NCBI RefSeq assembly: GCF_024323335.1
Contig: NC_066579.1
Coordinates: 245,699,575-245,763,574 of the forward strand
From: Lathyrus oleraceus
Lineage: Eukaryota > Streptophyta > Magnoliopsida > Fabales > Fabaceae
Length of the DNA stretch: 64,000 nt
Direction: 5' to 3'
Under the pieces are notes generated by a model. The model did not search any database. It was not told the origin of the DNA and saw only the letters and a program-made list of their open reading frames with translations. Shown piece after piece: positions 23,331-33,640 of this stretch; the first letter of the stretch is position 1, and every line of letters starts with the position of its first letter. Both the position numbers and the translations under genes were made by a program.

Positions 23331-24172
23331 AATAAGCACAGACCAGCCAAACCAAACCGAGATAGGGAAGACCCTGCAAATGAATAAGCATGAGATGTTG
23401 GATGCAAATATGCAGATGATGTTATGCAATGCAAATGACATGTGACCGGTTCCGGCCATATACTGAACCACGAGCTGTTCTCTGTGAAGAAATCCTCAAA
23501 AGTCGGCAGTCCGGGTATGCAGGTTTAAAGGTTCAGATCCACAAATAAAACCAGTGCCAGAAGTTCGGATCCAGGAAATAGAACCATGACGATCAGGTAC
23601 CAGATATCAGATATCAGGGTATGATGAGGTCAAAGGGTTCCTGCACACCTGTAAACAACCCACCCAGCTCACATGCGGAGACTAAAGGGTAGAGACATTG
23701 ATATCACGGACTCTCAGGCCGAATAATAATAACGTCCACCGTTTCCGATTTGGCATTACCACTATAAGAGGAGCATCTCAGCCAAGTTCCCATGAAAGTA
23801 AAGTAAAGGTCATCCTAAAGGTCATCCAGACTTAACGGTTCTCCCAGATAGCTCTAGCACTGTAGGAGATCCACAACACAGAATTCTCTAGAAAGATCCA
23901 CATCTGAATTGTGTTTTCATATTCCAACATCAGACCGAGACGGAATGTGAGGGCATGTGAAACCACGCTAATCCTAAGTGCACTCAGGCCTGTGTATTGG
24001 GCCTATCTCACACAGAACATCCCACTCCCACAAACAAACAAACCAACAGAGCCAACAGACACAACGATGATATGTACACAAGCACTGAAAAATAAATAAC
24101 TGTACAAAAGAATAGACACCCAACAAACAAGAAACCTACAAAAGCTAGGAGGGACTCGCTTAGGGAAACCGG
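23331..24172 (-). other. 5' leader of the minus-strand Ogre-type element
   Basis: Lies between the PBS (24173-24191) and the ORF1 start. No ORF with protein features. Short frames on both strands (for example 23911-24099 + and 24003-24266 -) are accidental. It contains several 'ggttcagatcc', 'agttcggatcc' and 'cagatatcagatatcagg' short repeats (about 23520-23625). Confidence 0.5.
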
Positions 24173-24191
24173 GTCCCCAGCAGAGTCGCCA
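24173..24191 (-). promoter_or_regulatory. Primer binding site of minus-strand Ogre-type element
   Basis: Read on the minus strand this is TGGCGACTCTGCTGGGGAC, identical to the Ogre #1 PBS and two bases from the LTR end. The identity of the 19 bases in two otherwise diverged elements supports shared tRNA primer use. Confidence 0.9.
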
Positions 24192-24193
24192 GC

Positions 24194-26655
24194 TGTCGCA
24201 GCCTAAAAAAATAGGAGTGCGAAAAAAACAACCGGCGAAAAAGGAAAATGACAGAAGAGTCGCCACCGTGCGTTATTTATCCCAAAGGGGGGGGGGGAGG
24301 AAACTCTCGAAGTAAACCTGGAAAAAGGAAAGGAAAAAACAAGGCCTCACAACCAAATCTTGGGTTCGGGAGTCGGTTATGCGAAGGGAAGGTATTAGCA
24401 CCCCTACGCATCCGTAGTACTCTACGGGATCCACTCTTGTTGTTCTTGTCTAAAGGGTGTGGGTTATCTAATGTACTATTTACTAAAAGAAGGGTTAGAA
24501 GAAAATGACTCGCACGGATGTAGCATCCACTGCATACGTATCCCATCTGAATATGAGAATCAGAGTCTTCGTAGCTCGGCTACCTATGGGTTAGGGGGAT
24601 GTGTGCTTGGTAAGACGTCGCGTCTTATGCCTACGTATCTCATCTGGAATGAGAATCAGAGCAAAACGTAGTTCGGCTAACTACGGGGTTGGTTTTGGGC
24701 GAACGACGTTACTACGCAATCTACCGGATGCTCGACCTTTGGAGACTTACTCGCATGTAGTAGAAGGAGTAAACGTGTTCTTAGGAGAAGAAAAATCGAT
24801 GAGTTTGTTTGTGTTTTAGGGATGCTCATGCAAAAAGGCGGTCCTAGACGAAGGAACCGAGCTACCTTACTTGACATGCAAACGGGAGACTATACGAAGC
24901 CTAGCAATCCTATGGGGAGACAATCACACCATACAAAACAAACATGCATAAAGGAAACACACCAACAAGGGGGCTCAAACATACATGGGTAGGGCTTTAG
25001 TCAAGGGGGGTCATATCAACCTCGACAAACAAGCCATGGGAGGATAATCGAATGGACTCTTAACCACTGACACTGAACATCAGGGTGAGCAGATCAAAAG
25101 GGTGACGAGGATAAGACCTCATAGCTCTTAACCCTGGACAGGGTGAGCTCATGACAAGGCGTGGGGGTTCAGAAAGATGGAACCCTCTCCACTGACCGAC
25201 CGGACAAAAGATCTTGAGCTTTTGTTCTGAAGCATGGACACGTAGTGTGATCTTAAAGAACGACGCACTGAATAACAGGGGATTGACTACTAATCCCTTT
25301 TATTCGTCAATTGCCTCTTCATGGAGGTCTTTAGCACTGGTGCCTCTTCTGCGAGGTCTTCGGGCACAAAAGTAAACACAAAAACATTACCTCCTATCGA
25401 GGTCTTCCAGCTAAGAAAGCGGTAAAAATGCGAGAAAAATAAAGGGATCAAGAGATCTACCGCACGGATAAAAATCCAAAGTACCAGCAACTAAAGGAAC
25501 AAGAAACCCGGAGATTCCTCAAGCTAGCACCATCAAAGAAAACGAGTCAGTACGGGTAATCGGAATAAACCTCCAGGTGGTATCCCATAAATAAAGTGGA
25601 ATACCAAGCAAGCCATCTCTTCTAAAGTCATGTGAGCCCTCACAAAAACTCAACAAACAGGTTAGAGTAACAGGATGAAATCAGGAGAAAACAATGCCAT
25701 GACGAACACAAAACAGATTAGAGCAAACAGAAAAAATAACTGCTGTCGCGATCGCTGCTGCTTCGCTTAGCGAAAGCTTAGCGAAGCTTCGCTGCGTGCT
25801 CGCCTAGCGAGCGCCTGCGGGTTTTGGGTTCTTCATGGGTAACATTACGATCTCAAAAACCCTAAACCTCGTGGTCTCCATTTCAGAAATTAAGTGATTA
25901 AACCTTCAAGGTATTGTTTTATAGATTCATGCATATCTAAACCCTTGGGCAAAACCTAACGATACCTCATACATTCAGAGAATTCCAATTGAAAGCATAG
26001 AGTAACGGGAATAAGGGCAAACCTGATTCGAGGGATCGATTAAAATCGAATGGCACGGCTGGGTTTGCAAAGCAATGTTAGGGTTTGCGTGAGATGGGGG
26101 TGAAAAAGTGTGTGAGTCAGAGTGAACTTTTCAGAGCTGTCTAGAGGCTGCTCTGAATTCTGCTAGCGTTTCTCTTCTGCCAAGGTAAATAGGAATAGAA
26201 TCCGGTTTGGCTCAATGGAATTCTGAATTTATAACCTAATTTTCGTGGCTTGGTGGGCTCAAATGAGGGCAACTCAAGCCCATGACTTTCTGTTATTTCT
26301 CAAAACGTGTGGGCTTCGCCTAGCGAAGGATCTGCTCGCTTAGCGAGCATGACAGTTCAAGGTTCGCTAGGCGAACCATTCTGCTCACCTAGCGAGCATG
26401 ACAACTCAGGAACAAATTTTTGCTCCTTCAAGATTGGCGTTTTGAATGATGAATAGGCCCATTTGAACCTGTTGGAAGTAACTCAAGTCTTTCCCTTATG
26501 TTGACTGATTACCCGGATAGGACCCACAAAGTGTCTTGGATGATGTTCAAGCTTCTTGGATCTGATTCTGATTGACATGATGAAATGCAATATGAAATGT
26601 TAAATGACCTAAAAATGAATGCATGAATGAGGAGGGCAAATTTTGGGGTGTTACA
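24194..26655 (-). mobile_element. 5' LTR of the minus-strand Ogre-type element (2462 bp)
   Basis: Minus strand: starts TGTAACACCCC (26655) and ends GGCTGCGACA (24194), next to the PBS. Features on the minus strand are a TATA-like box (rc of 26227-26233, tataaat), a palindrome cluster upstream of it (26314-26397), another downstream (25762-25812), and a poly-G/C run (24287-24297). Plus-strand text near 24500-24680 holds two diverged copies of a roughly 100-bp unit ('cgtatcccatctgaatatgagaatcagag' / 'cgtatctcatctggaatgagaatcagag'). No partner LTR is present. It fits the U3-R-U5 of an Ogre subfamily. Confidence 0.85.
25762..26397. repeat. Seven TTCGC-YTA-GCGAA-type palindromes in the LTR
   Basis: Copies: 25762-25774 (TTCGCT/AGCGAA arms), 25780-25793 (AGCGAAG/CTTCGCT), 25798-25812 (GCTCGC/GCGAGC), 26314-26328 (CTTCGC/GCGAAG), 26334-26348 (GCTCGC/GCGAGC), 26361-26377 (GGTTCGC/GCGAACC) and 26383-26397 (GCTCAC/GCGAGC, one mismatch). 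The centre is usually CTA, TTA or TAG. The arms differ between copies yet stay complementary. Confidence 0.9.
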
Positions 26656-29600
26656 TTAAGCACCCAAAACATCATAGGTATTCCTAGGGAGCCCTTTTCA
26701 TACTTGTTGTAAGGTTGATATTTTGTGAAAATTTGTTTGTGCAAACATGATTGAAGAGATGAGAAGAGAATATACAAGTTTATTTACATTTTGTGTTTGG
26801 ATGGATAAACCCATTGCCTACGTACCATCTTAAAAAGATTAGGATCAAAACATCGTAGTTCGGGGTAAAAATCTCAAAAATGAGTTGGTGAATTGATTGG
26901 TCCAAAAGCTTTAAGGTCTTTTGTTATCCAAGGGAGAAAACTCAACCTAAAACCACAAATCCACCATGTGAGGATAGCTACAACATGCTTGTGAGGGGTT
27001 AACCCTATAATAAGCATGAAAGACTCATTGTCCATCACTAAGAATATAGGTGAGTATTATATCTACCTCAAGGATAACTCAAACCTAATAGCTAAAGGTT
27101 ATGAAAAGTTTTTGATAAGGAAGTGGCCATTGAAACCACAAAAGCATTTGAATGAGTTATATTTGCCAATAAAGAGTATTTACAAAATATGGTCAAAGTT
27201 GACTTAGAGATTCAATTAAAAATAAGTGTTATGAAAAGAAAGTTTGAAGATCAAAAGCATAAGGCTTAGGTTTCTAATGTTTGAAAAGAAGTGTTAAATG
27301 TTTGTACAAAAAGTTTTGGCTTGGGTTAGAGTGGAGGGAAGAAGAAGAATGGCTAAAGTCCTAATCATACAAGAGATAAGGGTTAAGAAACAAGTCCACA
27401 AATGGAGTTCCTCTCTTGAGATCATATTGATGATCCAAGTAGCTCCCATCCTTTGGAATATGCAAGCAAAATAATAGTAAGCTCAAGCAACAATCAAACA
27501 AGTCTCTTAAGAAGTCCTCAATGCATCTTGTATCTTTCACTTTGGATGATCATGGCAATGGTTCTTCAATTTGAGCTCTCATAGGATTCCCAAACACAAG
27601 AGCACACACATCAAAAGTTTTATGAAACAAATCAAGAATGGACAAGAGTGAGTTTAGAGGGTTGGTCCTTCTAATCCATACATTAAGATCCTTTTACTCC
27701 AATTTGCATAGGGAAAGTCCTAGAAAACTAAGTCCATTTGTCCATTTCTTTGCATTTGGTCCACATCAATCAAAACAAAACACAAGCATAATAATATATA
27801 CACAATTATGTGCTCAAGTGAGCAAAAGGCAAATTGCATTAACATAAACATGTGCTCAAATGAGCAAAGGGAAAAGCAAATGAATAATATGTACAAGAAT
27901 AGTAAATTGCATAAATGTAAAGAGCAAGAATTAAATGTTAATAGTTACTGGTTAGTGTTAGTAGTTAGTGTGCCATAAGGCAAATATAGCGCTATGTTAA
28001 GAAATTGTAATTGGACTTATGTAGAAGTCACAACTATCTGAGGCCGGTCAATAATAATGTAGGCAACAACACAAGTTAGAAGTCTTGATTAGTGAACCAA
28101 GTTCCAACAACTTGCCATGCCAAAAAGAGGAAGAGGAATGATATTGTATTGGTTTAAGTCCTTTGCATGATTTAAGAAGCAATCTATCCTAATGCAAAGC
28201 CATTCACTTGATCATTTGATCAAGATGAATTAGATTTGAATCAAGGAAGATTAAACCTCCCTAATGAATGCTAACTTATCAACCTTTAACTCATTGATCA
28301 AAAAGAAAAGAAGAAGAAGAAGATGGATAATGGAAATGAAGAAAAATAAAGTGCATCAAATGAAAAGGAATGTACCAATCCATAAATGTTGACCAAAGAT
28401 AGGGAAGATCAAGGTCAAACCATAAAAATCAGAAATGAGATGAAGATTGGAAGTCAAGAAATAAACAAAATATTTTTGGCATTTTTAATATTTAAAAATA
28501 AACTTGAATTAAAATATTAAAGAAAGGTCAAACTTCAAATTCACTTCAAATCAACTTTGAAAAGTCCAAGTGAATTATCCCAAGTTCAACAAGGTCAAAC
28601 AAAGTTTGACAAAAAATTTCAGCATTTTTAAAAGTCAGAAACTATTTTTAATCAATTAAAAAATGAATAAAAATAACCTAATTAAACTAAAATCTCAAAT
28701 AAATCTCAAATCAATTAATAAATTGATGAGAATATTTTTCATAGATCCATCATCATTCAAAGAGGTTAGAAAAATATTTTTGTATTTTTTGAATATCAGA
28801 AACTATTTAAAATGAATTAAAAATGACCAGAAAAGAGAAAATTATTAAAAAATAGCAAATGATGAAATAAAAAATATTAAAAATTATTTTTAGAAACTAG
28901 AAATTAAAAGAGAAATAATGCAATTGGTCCCATATTTTTTGGACCAATAATAAAAGAGATATGTATTTTTGAAATAAAAGGAAATAAAGAAAATAAAATC
29001 AGAAATTGGAAAATATGAAAAATCCACACGCGTTGGATCTAAGCTCATTAATTGAGCTGGATCATCAAACAGCTATGGCATGCGCGCGCACCAAAGTCCT
29101 CAGTCAATGCAACCACATGGATATTAAATAAAAGTCATAACAATGGAGCGCTGGGATTAGATCTGGGAAACGCATCGTGTGGCTCACAATCAATCTGGCA
29201 ATGAGACGGTGGCCATCGCCACCGTCTTCTCCGGTGAGTTCCGGCGAAGGTCAAAAAACACAGAGGTTCAAATGCTTACTAAAATGGATGATCCAGGCAC
29301 CATTCGAAGGGTGAAGTGATGTACATCACTCCTATACCACTCACTTCCACTCTAGATTCCTATTAAGACAGAAATCAGAGATGGAAGTTTGGTGATGTTC
29401 AACTGAACTTGCTCGATTTCAACAATTAAGCACTCAATAATAATGCCTCTATAGAGAGGACTTCAGACAACACAATATCAAGGTCAATGGATCAAAGAAT
29501 AATGAGATTCGAAACAAAAACTAGTTTATCAAATCCTTTGGATTATGAAGAAATGAGTCATTTTCCTTGGTTCCTTTTGCAAACAGAAGCTTCAATAGAT

Positions 29601-31297
29601 CAAATGGTGAAGGTCTAGGAACTTTAGATCTGAAAATTCAACCAAATACAATTGAATTTCAGATCTGAGTTTTTGAAGAAAAATGAACTTTGTTCCTTTG
29701 GTATGGTTAGGGATTCACTCTTGCAGCATTTCAGGCGCCTTCAGGTTGTAGAATTGAAGAGCATAACACATGTATTTATAGTTGGAGAGGGTTGAATGCG
29801 TGAGTTAACTTGTGTGCATGGCAAATAGATTTTGCATTGCATGTGCATGTGTGATCATGTGGAAGGCCCAATGAAGGCTGAAATGGCTTGCTGAGTTCAT
29901 GTGAATTGCAAATGGACGTGTACATTAAGTGCAATCAGCTCATGCATGGCAATTGGATTGAATTTCAAAAAATGCACTTAATCCTTCATGCCTTAGAAAA
30001 TGGTGCTTCCAAACTCCAAATGCAACCTTATGAGTAATGGTTAGAAAGCTTGTTGCATAAGGAAAAAATGATATGTTGATCAAAATTCCAATTGGGCCTT
30101 GGAAATTAGTGAAATTTGAGCTTAAAGTGTAGGGTGCAAAACATGCATAAGTGAAGTTTCCAAATTTGGCCAATGTTCAAGCCCTTCTGTCTCAATGATT
30201 CAAGCTCCAAATGATAAAACCTTCAACATAAAATTTGTATATCTTTTCAAGAAAATCCATTTGGACTTAAATTTTGCATCATTTGGATTTTTAATGAAGA
30301 AGTTATGGGCACTTGAAATTGGACTTTTTTCCATTTCAATGCACTTGGCCCAAAGTGACCTATAATGTTTTGCATTATCACATGTATTTATGTTGAGATT
30401 TTGAAATTTTACTCAACATAACATTTGAATTAGACACAATAATATTTCCAATGCATTTGGTCCCATATTAAAATCATAAAAAATGAATGAGTTATGTTCT
30501 TGGGAAGTTGACCTAAAATTAGGGTTTAAGTCAAAATAACCTATAATGTCTTGGAATGGATGATGATCTTCCAAGCTTCAAATCAATTTTTGATGAACAT
30601 GAAAGTTGTTCACATTGCCGTTAAGAACATTTTTTCTCTTGGGATCATATCCATTTGACCAACACATAAAAAGTTAGGTCTCAGTGCATTTCAAAATAGA
30701 CAAATAAATTGACCGATCAACTTCTCAAGTCCACCACTCATATCTTGATGAATTGATGATTGAGGGCACTCAAATAAGTTCAAATATGCATGGAATGATG
30801 AATTAAAGAACTTCCCTTGATGGTATTTAACCATGGGCTGAGGTTGCTTCATGAGCAAGGCATTATTGATAATCAGATGAATTAGGGTTTCCTTGGGAAA
30901 CAAACCTCAAATCCTTTGACTTGCTTTGATAAAAAATGATGAATTGAGATACTAGGGAGGAATATTTGATGGATAAGAGCTTTGGGAACCATTGTCATGC
31001 TTTCTTTCATCTTTTCTTGACCTTATCATTGCACAAAGGATCTCCTAGAAGCTTTTAGACCTTGTGATTGCTCAAGCTATAAACAAGAAATGTTAGTGAC
31101 ATATTTTTGTGCTTTTGGTTAGTAAATAAAATGAGAAAAGCAATGATATACAATTCAAGCATGCTTGGTGATCTCAAACCACTCACAAGAGGTCCCCCCC
31201 AAAAGGAAGGAGCCAAGGTGCTTATGATCCTTGAGGTTTTGCAAATGCAATGTTATGATGCCATGAGGGATCTTAGGGCCAAAATTGGGGTCTTACA
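26656..31297 (-). mobile_element. Ogre LTR, minus orientation (Ogre #2), truncated
   Basis: This is the reverse complement of an LTR related to that of Ogre #1 but clearly more diverged from it than the two Ogre #1 LTRs are from each other. On the minus strand it starts TGTAAGACCCCAATTTTGGC at 31297 and runs through a TATA box (29780-29773), palindromes (29330-29315, 29227-29204) and a GAA/TTC microsatellite (about 28302-28323) to 'gggtgcttaa' at 26656, where the minus-strand Ogre-type element is inserted. About 200 bp of its 3' end, and any internal region, are missing. It may be the 5' LTR of a lost second Ogre or a solo LTR. Short open frames inside have no protein features. Confidence 0.85.
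29204..29330. repeat. Palindromes in Ogre #2 LTR
   Basis: 29204-29227 has arms AGACGGTGGC / GCCACCGTCT around catc. 29315-29330 is AGTGATGT plus its reverse complement. They occupy the positions, relative to the TATA box, of the two palindromes of the Ogre #1 LTR, but their centres or flanks have changed while the arms remain complementary. Confidence 0.85.
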
Positions 31298-31399
31298 CAC
31301 ACCCGGTGGGACAGTGTCAAAAGAATTGTTGATCACAATAGTTTGTTTTTACAATTCGCAAAATTGCTATTATTCTTTTGGTTTTAAAATTAGTGTTGT

Positions 31400-33640
31400 A
31401 TGATCCTTAGAAGTGGTAGGATAGCCAACAATTCACAACCTATAACCAAAAGAAAAAACGCAAAAAAGATGGTTAATACAACCAGTCAAGGGGAAAAATT
31501 CCCTCCCCAGGGGACAGACATAATTAGAGCAAATTCGATTGATGTGTCCACTAAGATCCCTAATGCACAGGTCATACCAACGTCCGGATCCATTGCCTTG
31601 CATAATTCGACAGCAGTGCCTATTATGTTAGGCGCGACAGATACTCCTGCAGTTTCAACCCCTAGGCCACCAGGATTCGAGAACTTTAGGCTTGTGAGAG
31701 ATTACCCATATGGAATGCCATCTACCGCCATGGCAGGACTTCAAAATAATTCTTCCATATATACTCAACCACATAATACGATTATTTCGCCAATTCAAAA
31801 TTCTGGATCTGGCATGAACCATATAGGTCGAAGTAACCAATCACAAGGAGTCCCCACCCTATTACCTACCCTTACAACGAATAATCAGGTAGCCTTTAGA
31901 CAACAAATGGATGCCAATAACCATGATATGGTAGGAGTTCTGGCCAGAGAAATGAATACCATTTTTTCTCCCTTAATACAAAATGTGAATAGGACTAACA
32001 CTGACAATGCCCAAACATACCAACAACTGTCAGCGCAGATGGGACGCATAGCCGATTTCCTAGGCGCCCCGCAATCTGTTGTTCGACGCAGGCCAAACCA
32101 GGTTATAATCCAGGGAGAAGAACAAACGATAGATCAGGTTCGACCACAAAGGCAAGCCCCCGACGAAAGAGTCATGGGGGCAAGATTGGAACAACATCCA
32201 ATTCGACAGGAAGTCCCTGAAGAACAACCTAGGAGACCGATAATGGTTAATAGAGACCAGGATGCAGACAAAGTAATTCATAGGGTCAGGCGGGAAAACA
32301 TGATGGAAAATGACTTAACCAGTATGATAGAGAGAATCATGGCCCAAAATGGTCTGAATACAGGACTTCGACGGCCAAATTATTCCTCTCCTTTATCAGA
32401 ATATGTCCTGCAAACAGAATTACCAAGGGGTTGTAAAATCCCTAAGTTCACCAAATTCTCAGGGGACACTAGTGAATCCACTATAGAGCACATAGCCAGA
32501 TACATGACTGAGGCAGGGGATTTGGCGAATAGTGAGAACTCAAGGATGAAATATTTCCCTAGTTCTTTAACAAAGAACGCCTTCACATGGTTTACAACTT
32601 TGCCACCAAATTCCATAGATGCTTGGCCCCAGTTAGAAAGATTATTTCATCAACAATTCTACATGGGCCAAACTAAGATAAGTCTTAAGGAATTAGCCAA
32701 CATCAAAAGAAAATTCACCGAATCTATAGAGGATTATCTGAATAGGTTCCGTTTGTTGAAATCTAGATGCTTTACAATAGTGCCTGAACACGAGTTGGTT
32801 GAAATGGCCGCTGGAGGTTTAGACTATTCCATCAGAAAAAAGTTAGATACCCAACATCTAAGAGACATGACCCAATTAGCATATAGGGTTCGACAGGTCG
32901 AACGCTTAAAATCTGAAAAGGCTAGAGCGAATAAGAATTATAAGAAAGAGAGGGTTGCTTATGTCGAATTCGAAGACGGAGAGACTGAAATCGCTGAAGA
33001 CCCTTATGGTCTTGAGGAATTCGAAGTAGATTTGGCAAAATTAAAAGAAGCACCACCTTATGCCTGCAAATTACTTACACCTTCGAACGGAAGAAACCCT
33101 GTCGAAACTGAAAAGAATGATAGATTCCCCAAAAAGACTTACACATTTGATGTTACCAAATGTGACGAGATCTTCAATTTATTAGTAAAAGATGGCCAAA
33201 TGATAGTGCCTCCTAATACCAAAATTCCTCCGTTAGAACAACGAAAGAAAAGAGGCTTCTGTAAATATCACAATTTTTTAGGCCATAAAACTTCACAATG
33301 CTTTCTTTTCAGGGATCTTATTCAGAATGCAATCAAGGATGGCCGCCTAAAGTTTGCTGATAAAGGGAAAAACCAGATGAAAGTTGATACTGATCCCCTT
33401 AACATTGTTGAGACAAACTATGCTGAACCGGTCGAAATCAACATGATCGACGTAGGGGAAGTGGAGGCTGTAAAAGCAACAGGAACTGGAGGCTATACGC
33501 TGGATGGAAAGCAGGCTACTGATGACCTAAGTAACGATGTTTCCTTTGGAATCTCTGTCAAAGGTAAACAGGTTGCTAACGTCGAACTAGGGCCACTGAA
33601 GGTCTTAAGGGGAAAGCAACCGAGGCTACTGAGGGCCTAA
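31400..33640 (+). CDS. Tat gag (746 codons)
   Basis: The ATG at 31400 opens MILRSGRIANN and a frame of 746 codons. The N-terminal 330 residues are low-complexity, rich in Asn, Gln, Pro and Arg. The capsid-like retrotransposon gag domain covers about residues 345-510 (KFSGDTSESTIEHIARYMTE; NAFTWFTTLPPNSI; FTESIEDYLNRFRLLKSRCF). A zinc motif of the CX2HX4HX4C type lies at about 33260-33301 (CKYHNFLGHKTSQC), the form seen in Tat/Ogre gags instead of a CCHC knuckle. The frame ends in a stop at 33638-33640. Related coding sequence continues in another frame, so gag and protease are split here by a frameshift. It is the longest intact part of this element. Confidence 0.85.
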   Translation: MILRSGRIANNSQPITKRKNAKKMVNTTSQGEKFPPQGTDIIRANSIDVSTKIPNAQVIPTSGSIALHNSTAVPIMLGATDTPAVSTPRPPGFENFRLVRDYPYGMPSTAMAGLQNNSSIYTQPHNTIISPIQNSGSGMNHIGRSNQSQGVPTLLPTLTTNNQVAFRQQMDANNHDMVGVLAREMNTIFSPLIQNVNRTNTDNAQTYQQLSAQMGRIADFLGAPQSVVRRRPNQVIIQGEEQTIDQVRPQRQAPDERVMGARLEQHPIRQEVPEEQPRRPIMVNRDQDADKVIHRVRRENMMENDLTSMIERIMAQNGLNTGLRRPNYSSPLSEYVLQTELPRGCKIPKFTKFSGDTSESTIEHIARYMTEAGDLANSENSRMKYFPSSLTKNAFTWFTTLPPNSIDAWPQLERLFHQQFYMGQTKISLKELANIKRKFTESIEDYLNRFRLLKSRCFTIVPEHELVEMAAGGLDYSIRKKLDTQHLRDMTQLAYRVRQVERLKSEKARANKNYKKERVAYVEFEDGETEIAEDPYGLEEFEVDLAKLKEAPPYACKLLTPSNGRNPVETEKNDRFPKKTYTFDVTKCDEIFNLLVKDGQMIVPPNTKIPPLEQRKKRGFCKYHNFLGHKTSQCFLFRDLIQNAIKDGRLKFADKGKNQMKVDTDPLNIVETNYAEPVEINMIDVGEVEAVKATGTGGYTLDGKQATDDLSNDVSFGISVKGKQVANVELGPLKVLRGKQPRLLRA

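Larger units (their letters stand above)
17204..26655 (-). mobile_element. Ogre-type element (minus strand), 3' half deleted
   Basis: On the minus strand from right to left: 5' LTR (26655-24194), PBS (24191-24173), leader, ORF1 (23330-21588), gag-protease (21187-17804), intron-like spacer and the first codons of pol (17491-17204). RT, RNase H, integrase and the 3' LTR are missing. The order LTR, extra sense ORF1, gag-pro, intron-like spacer, pol is the known Ogre layout. The LTR (2462 bp) is about half the length of the Ogre #1 LTR, so this is a different subfamily. It is inserted in a minus-strand Ogre LTR: the flank at 26656 starts inside the 'ggtgcttaa' phrase that is unbroken at 16331-16339. 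Confidence 0.85.

Noticed and set aside
24248..24819. Plus-strand frames of 70-86 codons in the minus-oriented LTR
   Set aside because: They cover the poly-G run and the two diverged 100-bp repeats. There are no domains and the frames overlap.
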